A DNA stretch of 34,917 nucleotides, taken from positions 1 to 34,917 of the forward strand of contig QCGF01000011.1 in assembly GCA_003278175.1 (NCBI GenBank), written 5' to 3'. Shown one piece after another: positions 8,911-17,763 of this stretch (the first letter of the stretch is position 1; the number at the start of each line of letters is the position of its first letter). A program made the position numbers and the translations under genes. The stretch is from Prochlorococcus sp. AG-363-P15 (lineage in GTDB: Bacteria; Cyanobacteriota; Cyanobacteriia; PCC-6307; Cyanobiaceae). Below the pieces are notes generated by a model. That model made no database searches. It saw only the letters and a program-made list of their open reading frames with translations, and was not told where the DNA came from.

Positions 8911-10254
8911 ATGTTATCTGTTGCAATATTGGCCGCAGGGAAAGGCACTCGCATGAAGAGCAAACTCCCAAAAGTTCTCCAGCCACTCGGAGGAAGAACT
9001 CTCTTAGAAAGAGTCTTAAGTGGGTGTATTGAACTGAAACCTGATCGTCTCTTTGTTATCGTTGGTCACCAGGCGGAACTTGTAAAGTCAAAAGCCTGCC
9101 ATGTCTCAGGGGTCGAATTCATCGAACAAAATCCACAAAATGGTACTGGTCATGCAATACAACAATTAATACCGGCCCTAGCTGATTTCGAAGGTGAACT
9201 TTTAGTCCTAAATGGTGATGTTCCACTACTAAGACAAGAAACTTTAGAGAGGCTAGTTAGCCAACACAGAGAATCAAATTCTGAAGCGACATTCTTGAGT
9301 GCAAAATTAGAGAATCCAAATGGATATGGGAGAGTATTTTCTGATGAGAAAGGTCAGGTAAGTGCAATAATTGAAGATCGTGATTGCAATAAAAAAGAGT
9401 TAGAGAATAATTTAACTAATGCAGGAATATATTGTTTTAATTGGAATACCTTAAAAGCAATTTTACCAAATCTATCCAACAAGAATAATCAAAAGGAAGT
9501 ATATTTAACAGATGCTGTGAGCATGGTTAAAAAAGCCATGCATTTACAGGTAAATGATGTAGAGGAAGTTTGCGGAATTAATGATCGTCTTCAGATGGCT
9601 GAATGTGAGGCATTACTGCAACAACGACTACGTAAATTCTGGATGAACAACGGTGTGACATTTACGGATGAGAGCAGCTCAACGATTAGTGACAACTGTG
9701 TATTAGGAAAAGACGTAATAATCGAACCACAAACCCATCTACGAGGAAAATGTCATATTGGGGATAACTGCAGAATCGGGCCAGGAAGCTTTATTGAGGA
9801 TTCCTGGATAGGTGCAAACGTCAAAATCCTATATTCAGTGATACGAGACGCAAAGATTGGAGACAATGTTGAGATAGGTCCATACGCCCATCTAAGACCC
9901 AATACTGATATCGCTCAAGAGTGCAAAATAGGCAACTTCGTAGAAATCAAAAATAGTGTTCTAGGTCTAGGTACAAAAGTAAATCATCTAAGCTATATTG
10001 GCGATTCTGTACTAGGCAAAAAGGTAAATATTGGTGCCGGAACTATTACAGCTAATTATGATGGCAGAAGAAAGCACCGTACAATCATAGGCGATGAAAC
10101 AAAAACAGGAGCCAACTCAGTTTTAATTGCACCAATCACTCTAGGCGCACAAGTAACAGTTGGAGCTGGTTCAACTCTTACGAGGAATGTTCCAGATGGC
10201 TCTCTTGCTATTGCCCGGACGAAACAGTTGACAAAGAAAGAATGGACAAGTTAA
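8911..10254 (+). CDS. glmU: Bifunctional N-acetylglucosamine-1-phosphate uridyltransferase / glucosamine-1-phosphate acetyltransferase
   Basis: GlmU makes UDP-GlcNAc from glucosamine-1-phosphate in two steps, for peptidoglycan and lipopolysaccharide. The N-terminal uridyltransferase domain shows [17 protein letters not shown] at 7-23, then QNGTGHAIQ and LNGDVPLL. The C-terminal half is a left-handed beta-helix of hexapeptide repeats (I-G-x-x-x motifs from about residue 265). H359 in VNHLSYIGD aligns with the catalytic histidine of the acetyltransferase, and [13 protein letters not shown] follows. Length (447 aa) is typical. A purine-rich AAGGAAGAAG lies upstream of the ATG. It is the last gene of this plus-strand block and converges with murF, leaving 11 nt between stops. 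Confidence 0.97.
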   Translation: MLSVAILAAGKGTRMKSKLPKVLQPLGGRTLLERVLSGCIELKPDRLFVIVGHQAELVKSKACHVSGVEFIEQNPQNGTGHAIQQLIPALADFEGELLVLNGDVPLLRQETLERLVSQHRESNSEATFLSAKLENPNGYGRVFSDEKGQVSAIIEDRDCNKKELENNLTNAGIYCFNWNTLKAILPNLSNKNNQKEVYLTDAVSMVKKAMHLQVNDVEEVCGINDRLQMAECEALLQQRLRKFWMNNGVTFTDESSSTISDNCVLGKDVIIEPQTHLRGKCHIGDNCRIGPGSFIEDSWIGANVKILYSVIRDAKIGDNVEIGPYAHLRPNTDIAQECKIGNFVEIKNSVLGLGTKVNHLSYIGDSVLGKKVNIGAGTITANYDGRRKHRTIIGDETKTGANSVLIAPITLGAQVTVGAGSTLTRNVPDGSLAIARTKQLTKKEWTS

Positions 10255-10265
10255 TCAAGCAATAT

Positions 10266-11666
10266 CTAACTTTCATAAAACAAAGGCAATAAGCGCTCCA
10301 ACGCAACATCTCGACTAGCCTTGAGCAGAACAAAGTCTCCAGATATAAGCCATGACTTTAAAATAGAAACAGCTTCTTTCGGCTCTGAAGTAATTGCAAA
10401 GTTTTTAATAGCAGAAGCAGTTGTAGCCATGGCCATTTGCTCGTCTCCATAACCAAAAATAACTATTCCATCTAAACCAACATGAACCGCATACTCGGCT
10501 ATTTCGCGATGCATCGCAATACTTTCTTGGCCTAATTCCAACATGGCGCCCAATACCGCAAAATGGCGGCCTGGCTTGGTAACAAGAAAATCCAAAGCTG
10601 CCTTAACTGATTCTGGGGAAGCGTTATAGGTTTCATCGATGAGATTAATCCCTCCGACCTGGTTACAGCCATGACGCCCTGAAGGTAATTTGACCGTGTG
10701 CTGATGCAAAGCTTCATTTGAAAGACCAAGCTCTCGAGCAACAGCTATTGCTAGAAGAAAGTTGAGTGCATTATGTCGACCTTCGAGAGGCAACTGAATC
10801 AATTCTCCTTCCAAAATGAGTGCTGCCTTTTCATGAACAAACTCTCCTGAAATATCAGCTTTAGGGAGAGGTCTCGAATATCTATTCTTTCTTATGATAT
10901 CTCTGTGAGAAAGGTCGTCTATTAAAGCAACACGAGTCACGCGACCTTTCCAGGTTCTTGATAATTCTTCTTCTAATAAAGAATCTCCTGCTGGGATGAT
11001 AACAACACCCCTAGAGCTTAGACAAGAAGTAATCTCACACTTTGCCTTAGCGATATTCTTACGATTACCCAAAAGTCCAATATGGGCAGAGCCAATATTC
11101 GTTATTACAGCTATATCAGGTCTAGTGCAACATGATAGTCTCTCAATTTCACCCAAACCGCGCATACCCATTTCAACAACAATTGCCACATGAGACGTGG
11201 TAGCAGTTAGTAAAGTAAGAGGTACACCTACATCATTGTTGTTGTTTCCTGTGCTGGATATCACGTGACCGAGAGGGGACAAAGATGCTTTGATTAACTC
11301 TCTTGTAGTCGTCTTCCCAACAGAACCTGTAACCGCAACAACAGGAACACCTAAATGAACACGATGCAATAATGCAATCTGTTGATATGCCTCCAATGTG
11401 TCGTCTACTATCCAATGAAGAAGTCCATTGGGGATTTGAATAGAGCAAGACCTAGAAACCACTGCAGCCTGTGAACCCTTATTGAAAACCTCTTGAAGAA
11501 AATCATGTCCATCAAAATTTTCTCCTTTTAAGGGAACATAGAAATCACCTGCCTTTAATTGACGACTATCAGTACAAACAACACCTAGGGGGACATTTAA
11601 ATCTGGCGGATCTCGAAAAACCGGGTCGCCCCATATTTCATTCAAATGGCCAAGATTTAATACCAT
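10266..11666 (-). CDS. murF: UDP-N-acetylmuramoyl-tripeptide--D-alanyl-D-alanine ligase
   Basis: MurF adds D-Ala-D-Ala to UDP-MurNAc-tripeptide, the last cytoplasmic step of peptidoglycan precursor synthesis. The 466-aa protein has the Mur-ligase P-loop VTGSVGKTTTREL at 112-124, followed by the STGNNNNDVGVPLTLL motif characteristic of MurF. Further on are VEMGMRGLGEI and GRHNALNFLLAIA, with INLIDETYNASPESVKAAL in the C-terminal half. The start ATG overlaps the stop of the upstream membrane-protein gene by one base (TAATG), so the two are probably translated together. The adjacent glmU on the other strand works in the same pathway. Confidence 0.96.
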   Translation of the reverse strand: MVLNLGHLNEIWGDPVFRDPPDLNVPLGVVCTDSRQLKAGDFYVPLKGENFDGHDFLQEVFNKGSQAAVVSRSCSIQIPNGLLHWIVDDTLEAYQQIALLHRVHLGVPVVAVTGSVGKTTTRELIKASLSPLGHVISSTGNNNNDVGVPLTLLTATTSHVAIVVEMGMRGLGEIERLSCCTRPDIAVITNIGSAHIGLLGNRKNIAKAKCEITSCLSSRGVVIIPAGDSLLEEELSRTWKGRVTRVALIDDLSHRDIIRKNRYSRPLPKADISGEFVHEKAALILEGELIQLPLEGRHNALNFLLAIAVARELGLSNEALHQHTVKLPSGRHGCNQVGGINLIDETYNASPESVKAALDFLVTKPGRHFAVLGAMLELGQESIAMHREIAEYAVHVGLDGIVIFGYGDEQMAMATTASAIKNFAITSEPKEAVSILKSWLISGDFVLLKASRDVALERLLPLFYES

Positions 11667-12397
11667 TAGCCTAGAGCTTGCTCAAAAAATATCATTTCGC
11701 TTGAGATTTTTGAATCTCGTGCAATTAACAAACCATTCTTATCAAAAACTTTTACCTCTTCATAACCAAGAATTTTAAGATGATCATCTAATTTTAGAAT
11801 TATAGAAATAAACTCATTAGGTGTAAGAGAATTCCATATATTGCCAACTTGAATGATAACACCATTATCTAATGAGATAGTATCAATAAACTCAATTAAA
11901 TTCTTATTTGAATAAACAGAGGGGAGGTCTTCATCTAATAATGACATGATAGATAGGTCATTCTGAGAAATTTTTCGACTATCTTGATTAGGGTCAACTA
12001 TTGGATAATTAATTTCATTAGAATATTCATTTCCAGACTCGTCAATTACTTGTGAAGCTTGACCAAAAGAACTCTCATTTAATAATGAATCTATAGTCAA
12101 ATCAGTTTCAGGGAGATAAATTGGATTTAAATTACTCCAGGTCTTATTAAAAGCTCCAAAAAACAAGAGTATTAACAAGCCTGTCAATATGAATGGCCAG
12201 AATATGATTTTAAAAGTACTAGGTAAAAACTTGGGAGTAGGGTAAGTGCCAGTACTGTTTAACCGTAAAATCTCTATCCCCCGCAATTTCAAATCCGCCA
12301 GTACGGATCTCAGGTTAATACTTAAGGACCTCCAAGGATTCACATATTCAACTGGCAAATCATCTTGCCTTGAATCATTGAGTGGTGGTTCATCCAC
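11666..12397 (-). CDS. Unknown single-pass membrane protein upstream of murF
   Basis: I do not recognise this 243-aa protein. It has a hydrophilic N-terminal stretch of about 60 residues and one transmembrane segment at about 64-83 (FWPFILTGLLILLFFGAF within it). An acidic, Ser/Asn-rich linker spans about 90-155, and a small C-terminal region with mixed strands and helices follows (about 160-240, including GVIIQVGN and LDDHLKILGYEEVKVFD). The basic N-terminal flank suggests the N-terminus is inside and the C-terminus outside. The start is GTG at 12397; the frame stays open 26 codons upstream but offers no ATG. It overlaps murF by 1 nt and follows glgA by 101 nt. Its position suggests an envelope role, but no function can be assigned. 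Confidence 0.75.
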   Translation of the reverse strand: MDEPPLNDSRQDDLPVEYVNPWRSLSINLRSVLADLKLRGIEILRLNSTGTYPTPKFLPSTFKIIFWPFILTGLLILLFFGAFNKTWSNLNPIYLPETDLTIDSLLNESSFGQASQVIDESGNEYSNEINYPIVDPNQDSRKISQNDLSIMSLLDEDLPSVYSNKNLIEFIDTISLDNGVIIQVGNIWNSLTPNEFISIILKLDDHLKILGYEEVKVFDKNGLLIARDSKISSEMIFFEQALG

Positions 12398-12498
12398 AAT
12401 ACAGGAATCAGATGTAGCAATGCAACTAGAATTTAGGGCCTTATTCTTAAAAATGTATTCGGAGTAAAGTTTTTTTTAATTAATATAAATAAATACAA
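12398..12498. other. AT-rich gap between glgA and the membrane protein gene
   Basis: This gap has a run of eight T on the plus strand near 12470-12477 and is otherwise AT-rich. Read on the minus strand, where both flanking genes lie, the run is A, not T, and no G/C-rich hairpin precedes it, so it is not a terminator for glgA. It may hold a promoter for the downstream pair, but I see no convincing boxes. Confidence 0.4.
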
Positions 12499-13959
12499 TT
12501 ATTTAAAGATTTTCTCTCTTAAAGAAGGGTCTGCCTCTTGTCCATATGAAAGCTTCTCAACTTCCTCTGCATTAGGTGAAGGCTCCTTAACGCCGCATAC
12601 TTCTTTATACATTTGCTCATATTCAAGTGCTGATCTCTTCCAGCTATATAGCTTTTTCATTGCTCTTATCTGCAATTCTCGCCAACTTTGTCTATGTCGA
12701 AAAGCCTCCCAGGCCCTAACCAAAGCCGTATAAAAATCAATTGGTTCAAATCGATCAAAACAAAACCCAGTTCCTTCACTATTTACTGGGTCATGAGGAG
12801 TAACAGTATCAACCAAACCCCCAACTTTACGTACTATTGGAATAGAGCCATATCTCATGGCCAACAATTGGCTAATGCCACATGGCTCAAACCTACTTGG
12901 CATTAAAAAAGCATCACTACCTGCATATATCAAATGTGCTAGATCATCATCATAAGTAAGGAATACTGAAAATCGTCCAGGGTTTTCAATTGCCAGTTGC
13001 CATAAAGCAGATTCTAAATGCCTATCTCCTGAACCTAAAATTACAATTTGAGAATCTGTATAAGCGAGCAATCGATTTGCTACTTGCAAAAGCAGGTCAA
13101 CACCTTTTTGATCAACAAGCCTACTAACCATTCCTAATAGAAACTTTTCTGAGTTAACATCAAGCCCCATTCTCTGCTGAAGAATTTTCTTGTTTATTAA
13201 GCGGCCAGAAAGATCATCAACACTAAAATTTGCTTCTAAACTTTTATCAGCAGAAGGATCCCAAGCATCTAAATCAATACCATTAAGTATTCCACGTAAT
13301 TTTCCGGAAATATAATTAAGCAAGCCATCCAACCTTTCTCCATATTCAGATGTTCTTATCTCTCTTGCATAAGTCGGTGACACAGCATTGACCCTATCTG
13401 CATATAACATTGCTGCAGCCATTGTGTGATCGCCTGACATATACCAAGGACACCAAGTAATTCGATCGAGTTTCCAACGCCAAGGTCCCTGATATTTAAG
13501 ATTATGGATTGTAAATACAGTACTAATCTCTGGATCCTGATGCATCCATACAGGAATCATTCCTGTATGCCAATCATGACAATGTAAAACCTGTGGTTTC
13601 CATTTGTTCCAAGCAAATTCAGCTGTTGCACTAGCAAAAAAAGTAAATCTCCAGTCCTCATCCTCGCCTCCATAGACACTTTGAGAATCAAAAGAGGGAT
13701 GGCCAACTAAATATAAAGGCAACTCATTTATAGGATGTTTTGTCTCATAAACTGAAAAATCAGACCCCATAGTGTTGGCAACAAAAATAGGTTCACTAGG
13801 AATTTCTAGAGAGGTCCAAAGTTTGCTATATCCAGGAATAATTAAACGTACATCATGACCAAGATCAGCCAATGCTGGAGGCAATGAACCAACAACATCA
13901 CCCATCCCACCGACTTTTATCATCGGCGCGCATTCTGCAGCAGCAAACAATATGCGCAT
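12499..13959 (-). CDS. glgA: Glycogen synthase (ADP-glucose type)
   Basis: GlgA elongates alpha-1,4-glucan from ADP-glucose, the carbon store used at night. The 486-aa protein begins [27 protein letters not shown]15 in KVGG is the ADP-glucose-binding lysine. [14 protein letters not shown] follows, then the GT-B C-terminal domain with [10 protein letters not shown] and [20 protein letters not shown], which includes the EPCG motif of GT5 enzymes. The C-terminal tail past about residue 460 is charged and less conserved. The gene follows menB with a 50 nt gap, and the AT-rich 12398-12498 gap separates it from the next gene. Confidence 0.96.
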   Translation of the reverse strand: MRILFAAAECAPMIKVGGMGDVVGSLPPALADLGHDVRLIIPGYSKLWTSLEIPSEPIFVANTMGSDFSVYETKHPINELPLYLVGHPSFDSQSVYGGEDEDWRFTFFASATAEFAWNKWKPQVLHCHDWHTGMIPVWMHQDPEISTVFTIHNLKYQGPWRWKLDRITWCPWYMSGDHTMAAAMLYADRVNAVSPTYAREIRTSEYGERLDGLLNYISGKLRGILNGIDLDAWDPSADKSLEANFSVDDLSGRLINKKILQQRMGLDVNSEKFLLGMVSRLVDQKGVDLLLQVANRLLAYTDSQIVILGSGDRHLESALWQLAIENPGRFSVFLTYDDDLAHLIYAGSDAFLMPSRFEPCGISQLLAMRYGSIPIVRKVGGLVDTVTPHDPVNSEGTGFCFDRFEPIDFYTALVRAWEAFRHRQSWRELQIRAMKKLYSWKRSALEYEQMYKEVCGVKEPSPNAEEVEKLSYGQEADPSLREKIFK

Positions 13960-14009
13960 TAATTCAATTCATTAGTATTTGACTCTAGAAGGAGACAGGG
14001 CAAATCTTA

Positions 14010-14897
14010 TTAAGGAAGCCATCCAGACTCAGAAAAATCAGGAGGTCTCTTCTCTAAAAATGAATTTCGACCTTCTTGAGCCTCTTCCGTTCTATAAAAA
14101 AGATGAGTTGTATGTCCTGCAAGCTCCTGCAGGCCAACTAAACCATCTGTTTCCGCATTAAAAGCAGCTTTCAGACATCGAATAGCTGTAGGGCTATGTT
14201 GAAGTATCTGCTTTGCCCATTCAACTCCGGTTAACTCGAGCTGATCTAGAGAACAAATCGAATTAACCAAGCCCATTTCCAGTGCTTCTTTAGCGCCATA
14301 TTGTTTACATAAAAACCATATTTCACGTGCCTTACGCTGACCAACAACTCTAGCTAAATACCCCGAACCAAATCCAGCGTCAAAACTACCAACCTTAGGA
14401 CCAGTTTGCCCAAAAACAGCATTGTCAGCAGCCAAACTAAGGTCACAAAGCAAATGCAAGACCTGTCCTCCACCTATTGCATAACCAGCTACTAGCGCAA
14501 TTACAACTTTGGGAAGACTACGAATAATGCGCTGGAGGTCGAGCACATTTAACCGAGGCAACCCAGATTCATCTAGATATCCTCCCTCCCCTCTAACACT
14601 TTGATCACCACCTGAACAGAAAGCAAAAACCCCATCATTAGCTGGACCAGCACCTGTAAAAAGAACTACTCCTAAATCCTTTGCATCTCTAATTCTTGTA
14701 AACGCATCACATAGCTCGACAACTGTTAGTGGGCGAAAAGCATTGCGCTTCTCTGGACGATTGATTGCTATCCGAGCAATACCTAAAGATGTTCTATCAA
14801 GCAAAATGTCTTGGTAATCACCCCACGATTCCCATTCAACAGTGATTTCGCCTGGCAAGACCCTTCTTGAGGAGTTGCTATAAGTGTCAGTGGTCAT
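14010..14897 (-). CDS. menB: 1,4-dihydroxy-2-naphthoyl-CoA synthase
   Basis: MenB, a crotonase-fold enzyme, closes the second ring of the naphthoquinone nucleus; in cyanobacteria this leads to phylloquinone, the photosystem I A1 cofactor. The 295-aa protein has [17 protein letters not shown] (substrate-binding loop), [17 protein letters not shown] (oxyanion and active-site region), [20 protein letters not shown], and [21 protein letters not shown]. The last block matches the bicarbonate-dependent type I MenB enzymes such as that of E. coli. The start is ATG at 14897, 28 nt after the menD stop, so both are probably co-transcribed. Confidence 0.97.
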   Translation of the reverse strand: MTTDTYSNSSRRVLPGEITVEWESWGDYQDILLDRTSLGIARIAINRPEKRNAFRPLTVVELCDAFTRIRDAKDLGVVLFTGAGPANDGVFAFCSGGDQSVRGEGGYLDESGLPRLNVLDLQRIIRSLPKVVIALVAGYAIGGGQVLHLLCDLSLAADNAVFGQTGPKVGSFDAGFGSGYLARVVGQRKAREIWFLCKQYGAKEALEMGLVNSICSLDQLELTGVEWAKQILQHSPTAIRCLKAAFNAETDGLVGLQELAGHTTHLFYRTEEAQEGRNSFLEKRPPDFSESGWLP

Positions 14898-14925
14898 TGA
14901 TTTAAGTATTCATAAGAGAATGTGC

Positions 14926-16740
14926 TTAATTAAGTAGAAGATGATTCGAAATAAGACTTCGAATCTCTACCCTCCTATCGGCATCAAACAAAGCGTCAGT
15001 ACAAACACGGATCAATACAGGGCCTGTTTTAGAAAAGCTCCAATCAAGTGAAGCTTGCAAATCTTCTAGGCAAGAAACCTGACGATAGGGAATCCCATAT
15101 GAATCCGCTAAAGAAAGAGTATCTACCACCTGAGGCATTGTAAAAAGTCTCTCAAAAGAATTGTTTGATTCTGTTTGCAAACCTAATTGTTTAAAAATCC
15201 CACCACCACCATTGTCAATAAGCAAAACAACCAAAGGAGGCCTATTTGGATTAGAAAATAGCCATCCATTGCTGTCATGGAGTAAAGCTAAATCACCAGT
15301 TATCAATACAGTCGGACCTATTGAAATTGACAATCCCATGCCTAAAGACAATGTACCGTCAATACCAGAGGCACCTCTAAATCCAAAACATCTTCTATTA
15401 AGAGAATGTTTCCCTGAAAAGGACAACCAATCTCTAATTGGGCTACTTGCAGCAAGCATTATTGAAAAATGATCTGGTATTAACCGAGGCAACCATCGAG
15501 CCAAAGAAATTTCGTTAAGCGAACCTGCCAAAGGCAAATGTCTGTCCAACCATGTTTCTACAAGTTGATCTTTCTCAATCAAATCATTCAAAAATGCTGT
15601 TTTTGAATGATTTTTAAAGTCCTTAGATTTATAACTTTCCTGAAGCATCATCCTTCCCCACCAGTCAACAAAACCATCACTCCATTGAGCAGAAAGGCGC
15701 AAAGGGTCAAGTTTCCTTGAATCACCTTCAGTAACAAGAACTTGTTTTGTTCGGATGCCACCCAACCAATTCTGAAGAGTTCTACTAGATGGCATGGGAC
15801 CCAACCGCAAAATCTGCGATCTCTTTTGAGATATCGAGATACCAGCACTAAGCAAAAGTTCCCAATTCCCAATTAGACCAGGTTGATCTATAGATATTCC
15901 TGAGAGTGGATCTGCAAAAATCGGCCAACCAGTAACAGATTGGCAATTCTGGAGAACATCCTTAAAAGAATTTAATTTCTTGCTTGACCCTCGCCAAGGA
16001 CCCACAATAATTAAGCCTTGCTTAGAAATGTCTAGTGTTGGGAATGAATTTGAACCAACCTCATTAGAAATAATTTGAACTTCACCAACCAATGTTTTCT
16101 TGTTTTTCTTGAACTCATCAATTAAGTTCGTAAATACCTCATTTTGATCCAGCAATGAAGGGTTCAAGGGTTCTTCTAATGGAAGGTTGATATGAACTGG
16201 TCCAGGAACTTGATGGGCATGCTGCCAAGATTTTTGAGCTAATTTGTTAATTGCTTCTGAAGAGAGGGCATGAAGTCCATCCTTAGGTCCATTAATAAAG
16301 CAACGACAAACTGAACGCAAAAAGTCTTCCTGATTAACTGTTTGATTTGATCCACAATCCTTCAATCTGATAGGTCTGTCGGCGGTAAGGAACAAAATTG
16401 GTTGAGTAGATCGATCTGCCTCTATTGCTGCAGGTAATAAATGCGCGACCGCACTACCAGAGGTAGTAATAACTGCTGTAGCTGTTCCACTAGCAGTACT
16501 AATACCAAGCGCTAGAAAAGCTGCCGAACGTTCATCTATAGAAGTAATAAGGCTTAATTGATCATTTTGAGCTAGGAAACCAGCAGCAAGAGCTAATGGT
16601 GCAGATCGACTTCCAGGACAAAGCACTATGTACTTCAAACCTCTAGCCTTAAAAGCCAACAAAAGCTTTAGGCAAACAATTAAATTGTTGCGTGCTATAG
16701 ACAGTGTCTGAGAGCTAACTTCTCTAATCCTCGGACACAA
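14926..16740 (-). CDS. menD: SEPHCHC synthase (ThDP-dependent)
   Basis: MenD condenses isochorismate with 2-oxoglutarate using thiamine diphosphate, the first committed step of phylloquinone synthesis. The 604-aa protein shows YIVLCPGSRSAPLALAAG and DERSAAFLALGISTASG at the N-terminus. The ThDP/Mg motif ITGDLALLHDSNGW lies near 479-492, followed by LLIDNGGGGIFKQL. The start is TTG at 16740: no ATG or GTG lies in frame before the conserved core, and a TAG closes the frame six to seven codons upstream. menD and menB are adjacent and same-strand; the remaining men genes are not in the window. It is divergent from lepB with only 35 nt between. Confidence 0.95.
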   Translation of the reverse strand: MCPRIREVSSQTLSIARNNLIVCLKLLLAFKARGLKYIVLCPGSRSAPLALAAGFLAQNDQLSLITSIDERSAAFLALGISTASGTATAVITTSGSAVAHLLPAAIEADRSTQPILFLTADRPIRLKDCGSNQTVNQEDFLRSVCRCFINGPKDGLHALSSEAINKLAQKSWQHAHQVPGPVHINLPLEEPLNPSLLDQNEVFTNLIDEFKKNKKTLVGEVQIISNEVGSNSFPTLDISKQGLIIVGPWRGSSKKLNSFKDVLQNCQSVTGWPIFADPLSGISIDQPGLIGNWELLLSAGISISQKRSQILRLGPMPSSRTLQNWLGGIRTKQVLVTEGDSRKLDPLRLSAQWSDGFVDWWGRMMLQESYKSKDFKNHSKTAFLNDLIEKDQLVETWLDRHLPLAGSLNEISLARWLPRLIPDHFSIMLAASSPIRDWLSFSGKHSLNRRCFGFRGASGIDGTLSLGMGLSISIGPTVLITGDLALLHDSNGWLFSNPNRPPLVVLLIDNGGGGIFKQLGLQTESNNSFERLFTMPQVVDTLSLADSYGIPYRQVSCLEDLQASLDWSFSKTGPVLIRVCTDALFDADRRVEIRSLISNHLLLN

Positions 16741-16775
16741 TAGACCGATATAAAAGATCTAAATAAAAGGTTTCA

Positions 16776-17366
16776 ATGAACTCCACTTCCAAAAGTCAAA
16801 AAAAAGTCAACAGAAATGACTGGTTTTCAATCTTGATTTGGATAACGCTCGCTTTACTGCTGAGATGGCAAGTAATTGAACCACGTTGGATACCATCAGG
16901 ATCCATGCTCCCAACTCTTGAGATTCAAGACAGAATCTTGGTTGAGAAAGTAAGCCCACGTATTAAAAGACTTAAAAAGCAAAATATTGGTATTGACAGC
17001 ATCGTCGTTTTCCAACCTCCTCAACAGCTAATAGAAGCTGGATATGACGAAAATGCAGCATTAATCAAAAGAGTCGAAGGTATTGCAGGAGATCAAATAG
17101 AAGTGCATATGGGTCAACTAATCCGAAATGGTGAGCCAATAGATGAAAGCTGGCGTGTACTTCCCATAAATTATGAAATGGATGCAATCACTATCCCTGA
17201 CAATGCGCTATGGGTTCTCGGCGACAACAGAAACAATAGTCTTGACTCTCATTTATGGGGATTACTCCCAGAAAAAAATGTAATAGGGACAGCTGTTTGG
17301 CGATACTGGCCAATAAATAAATTCGGCCCTATTCGGTTCCCCACCCCTATAAAAAATAAAGCTTGA
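16776..17366 (+). CDS. lepB: Signal peptidase I
   Basis: This membrane protease removes signal peptides from secreted and thylakoid-lumen proteins. The 196-aa protein has one N-terminal membrane segment (about 16-30), then the catalytic dyad of family S26: S43 in IPSGSMLPTLEIQDRILVEK and K98 in AALIKRVEGIAGD. The conserved GDNRNNSLDSHLWG box lies near residue 149. Length fits the short, single-anchor form of cyanobacteria and Gram-positives. Start is ATG at 16776. It shares a 35 nt divergent region with menD and is followed by the DUF760 gene. Confidence 0.95.
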   Translation: MNSTSKSQKKVNRNDWFSILIWITLALLLRWQVIEPRWIPSGSMLPTLEIQDRILVEKVSPRIKRLKKQNIGIDSIVVFQPPQQLIEAGYDENAALIKRVEGIAGDQIEVHMGQLIRNGEPIDESWRVLPINYEMDAITIPDNALWVLGDNRNNSLDSHLWGLLPEKNVIGTAVWRYWPINKFGPIRFPTPIKNKA

Positions 17367-17374
17367 GCCCTTAT

Positions 17375-17383
17375 TGCGATAAT
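17375..17383 (+). promoter_or_regulatory. Possible extended -10 promoter for the DUF760 gene
   Basis: TGC followed by GATAAT resembles an extended -10 element (TGn plus TATAAT with one mismatch). Initiation would fall near 17390, just inside the GTG at 17389. That would leave the ATG at 17413 as the usable start. This is pattern matching only. Confidence 0.3.
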
Positions 17384-17412
17384 GTTATGTGAATGATGGA
17401 GAACACACTGGG

Positions 17413-17763
17413 ATGTTTAACCCGGAGTTTCTAGCCACAGATAGCAATGATGGTCAGGACGGCAATGCACTGATCCAATATCTACAGGAACAATCACCTG
17501 ATGTTTTGCAGAGGGTTGCAAAATCAGCCAGTCCAGATATTCAAGACATCATTCGACACAATGTGCAAGGCCTTTTAGGAATGCTTCCTGGAGAGCAATT
17601 TGACGTTAAGGTGACTTCATCAAGGGATAACTTTGCAAGTCTTCTTGCCTCTGCAATGATGACAGGCTATTTCCTACGTCAAATGGAGCAAAGAAAGGAA
17701 TTAGAGGAGTCATTATTTTCAGACGAAGAAATGTCTGTAGAGCCAGAAGATCTCAATCTTTAA
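17413..17763 (+). CDS. DUF760 family protein
   Basis: This small soluble protein belongs to DUF760, conserved in cyanobacteria and plastid-bearing plants, with no well-defined biochemical activity known to me. From the ATG at 17413 it has 116 aa. The conserved part is ALIQYLQEQSPDVLQRV and ASPDIQDIIRHNVQGLLGMLP, then a helix with SLLASAMMTGYFLRQMEQR. The tail is acidic. A GTG at 17389 would add eight residues. I prefer the ATG because the protein then begins MFNPEF, a GGAG lies 11 nt upstream, and a possible promoter would start transcription inside the GTG. Its 3' end overlaps the convergent DUF4336 gene by 11 nt. Confidence 0.85.
   Translation: MFNPEFLATDSNDGQDGNALIQYLQEQSPDVLQRVAKSASPDIQDIIRHNVQGLLGMLPGEQFDVKVTSSRDNFASLLASAMMTGYFLRQMEQRKELEESLFSDEEMSVEPEDLNL

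Noticed and set aside
12470-12477. T-run as a terminator
   Set aside because: The neighbouring genes are on the minus strand, where this is an A-run, and no stable hairpin precedes it.
13979-14161. 60-codon plus-strand open frame overlapping the end of menB
   Set aside because: Most of it is antisense to menB coding sequence and nothing in it suggests a real protein.
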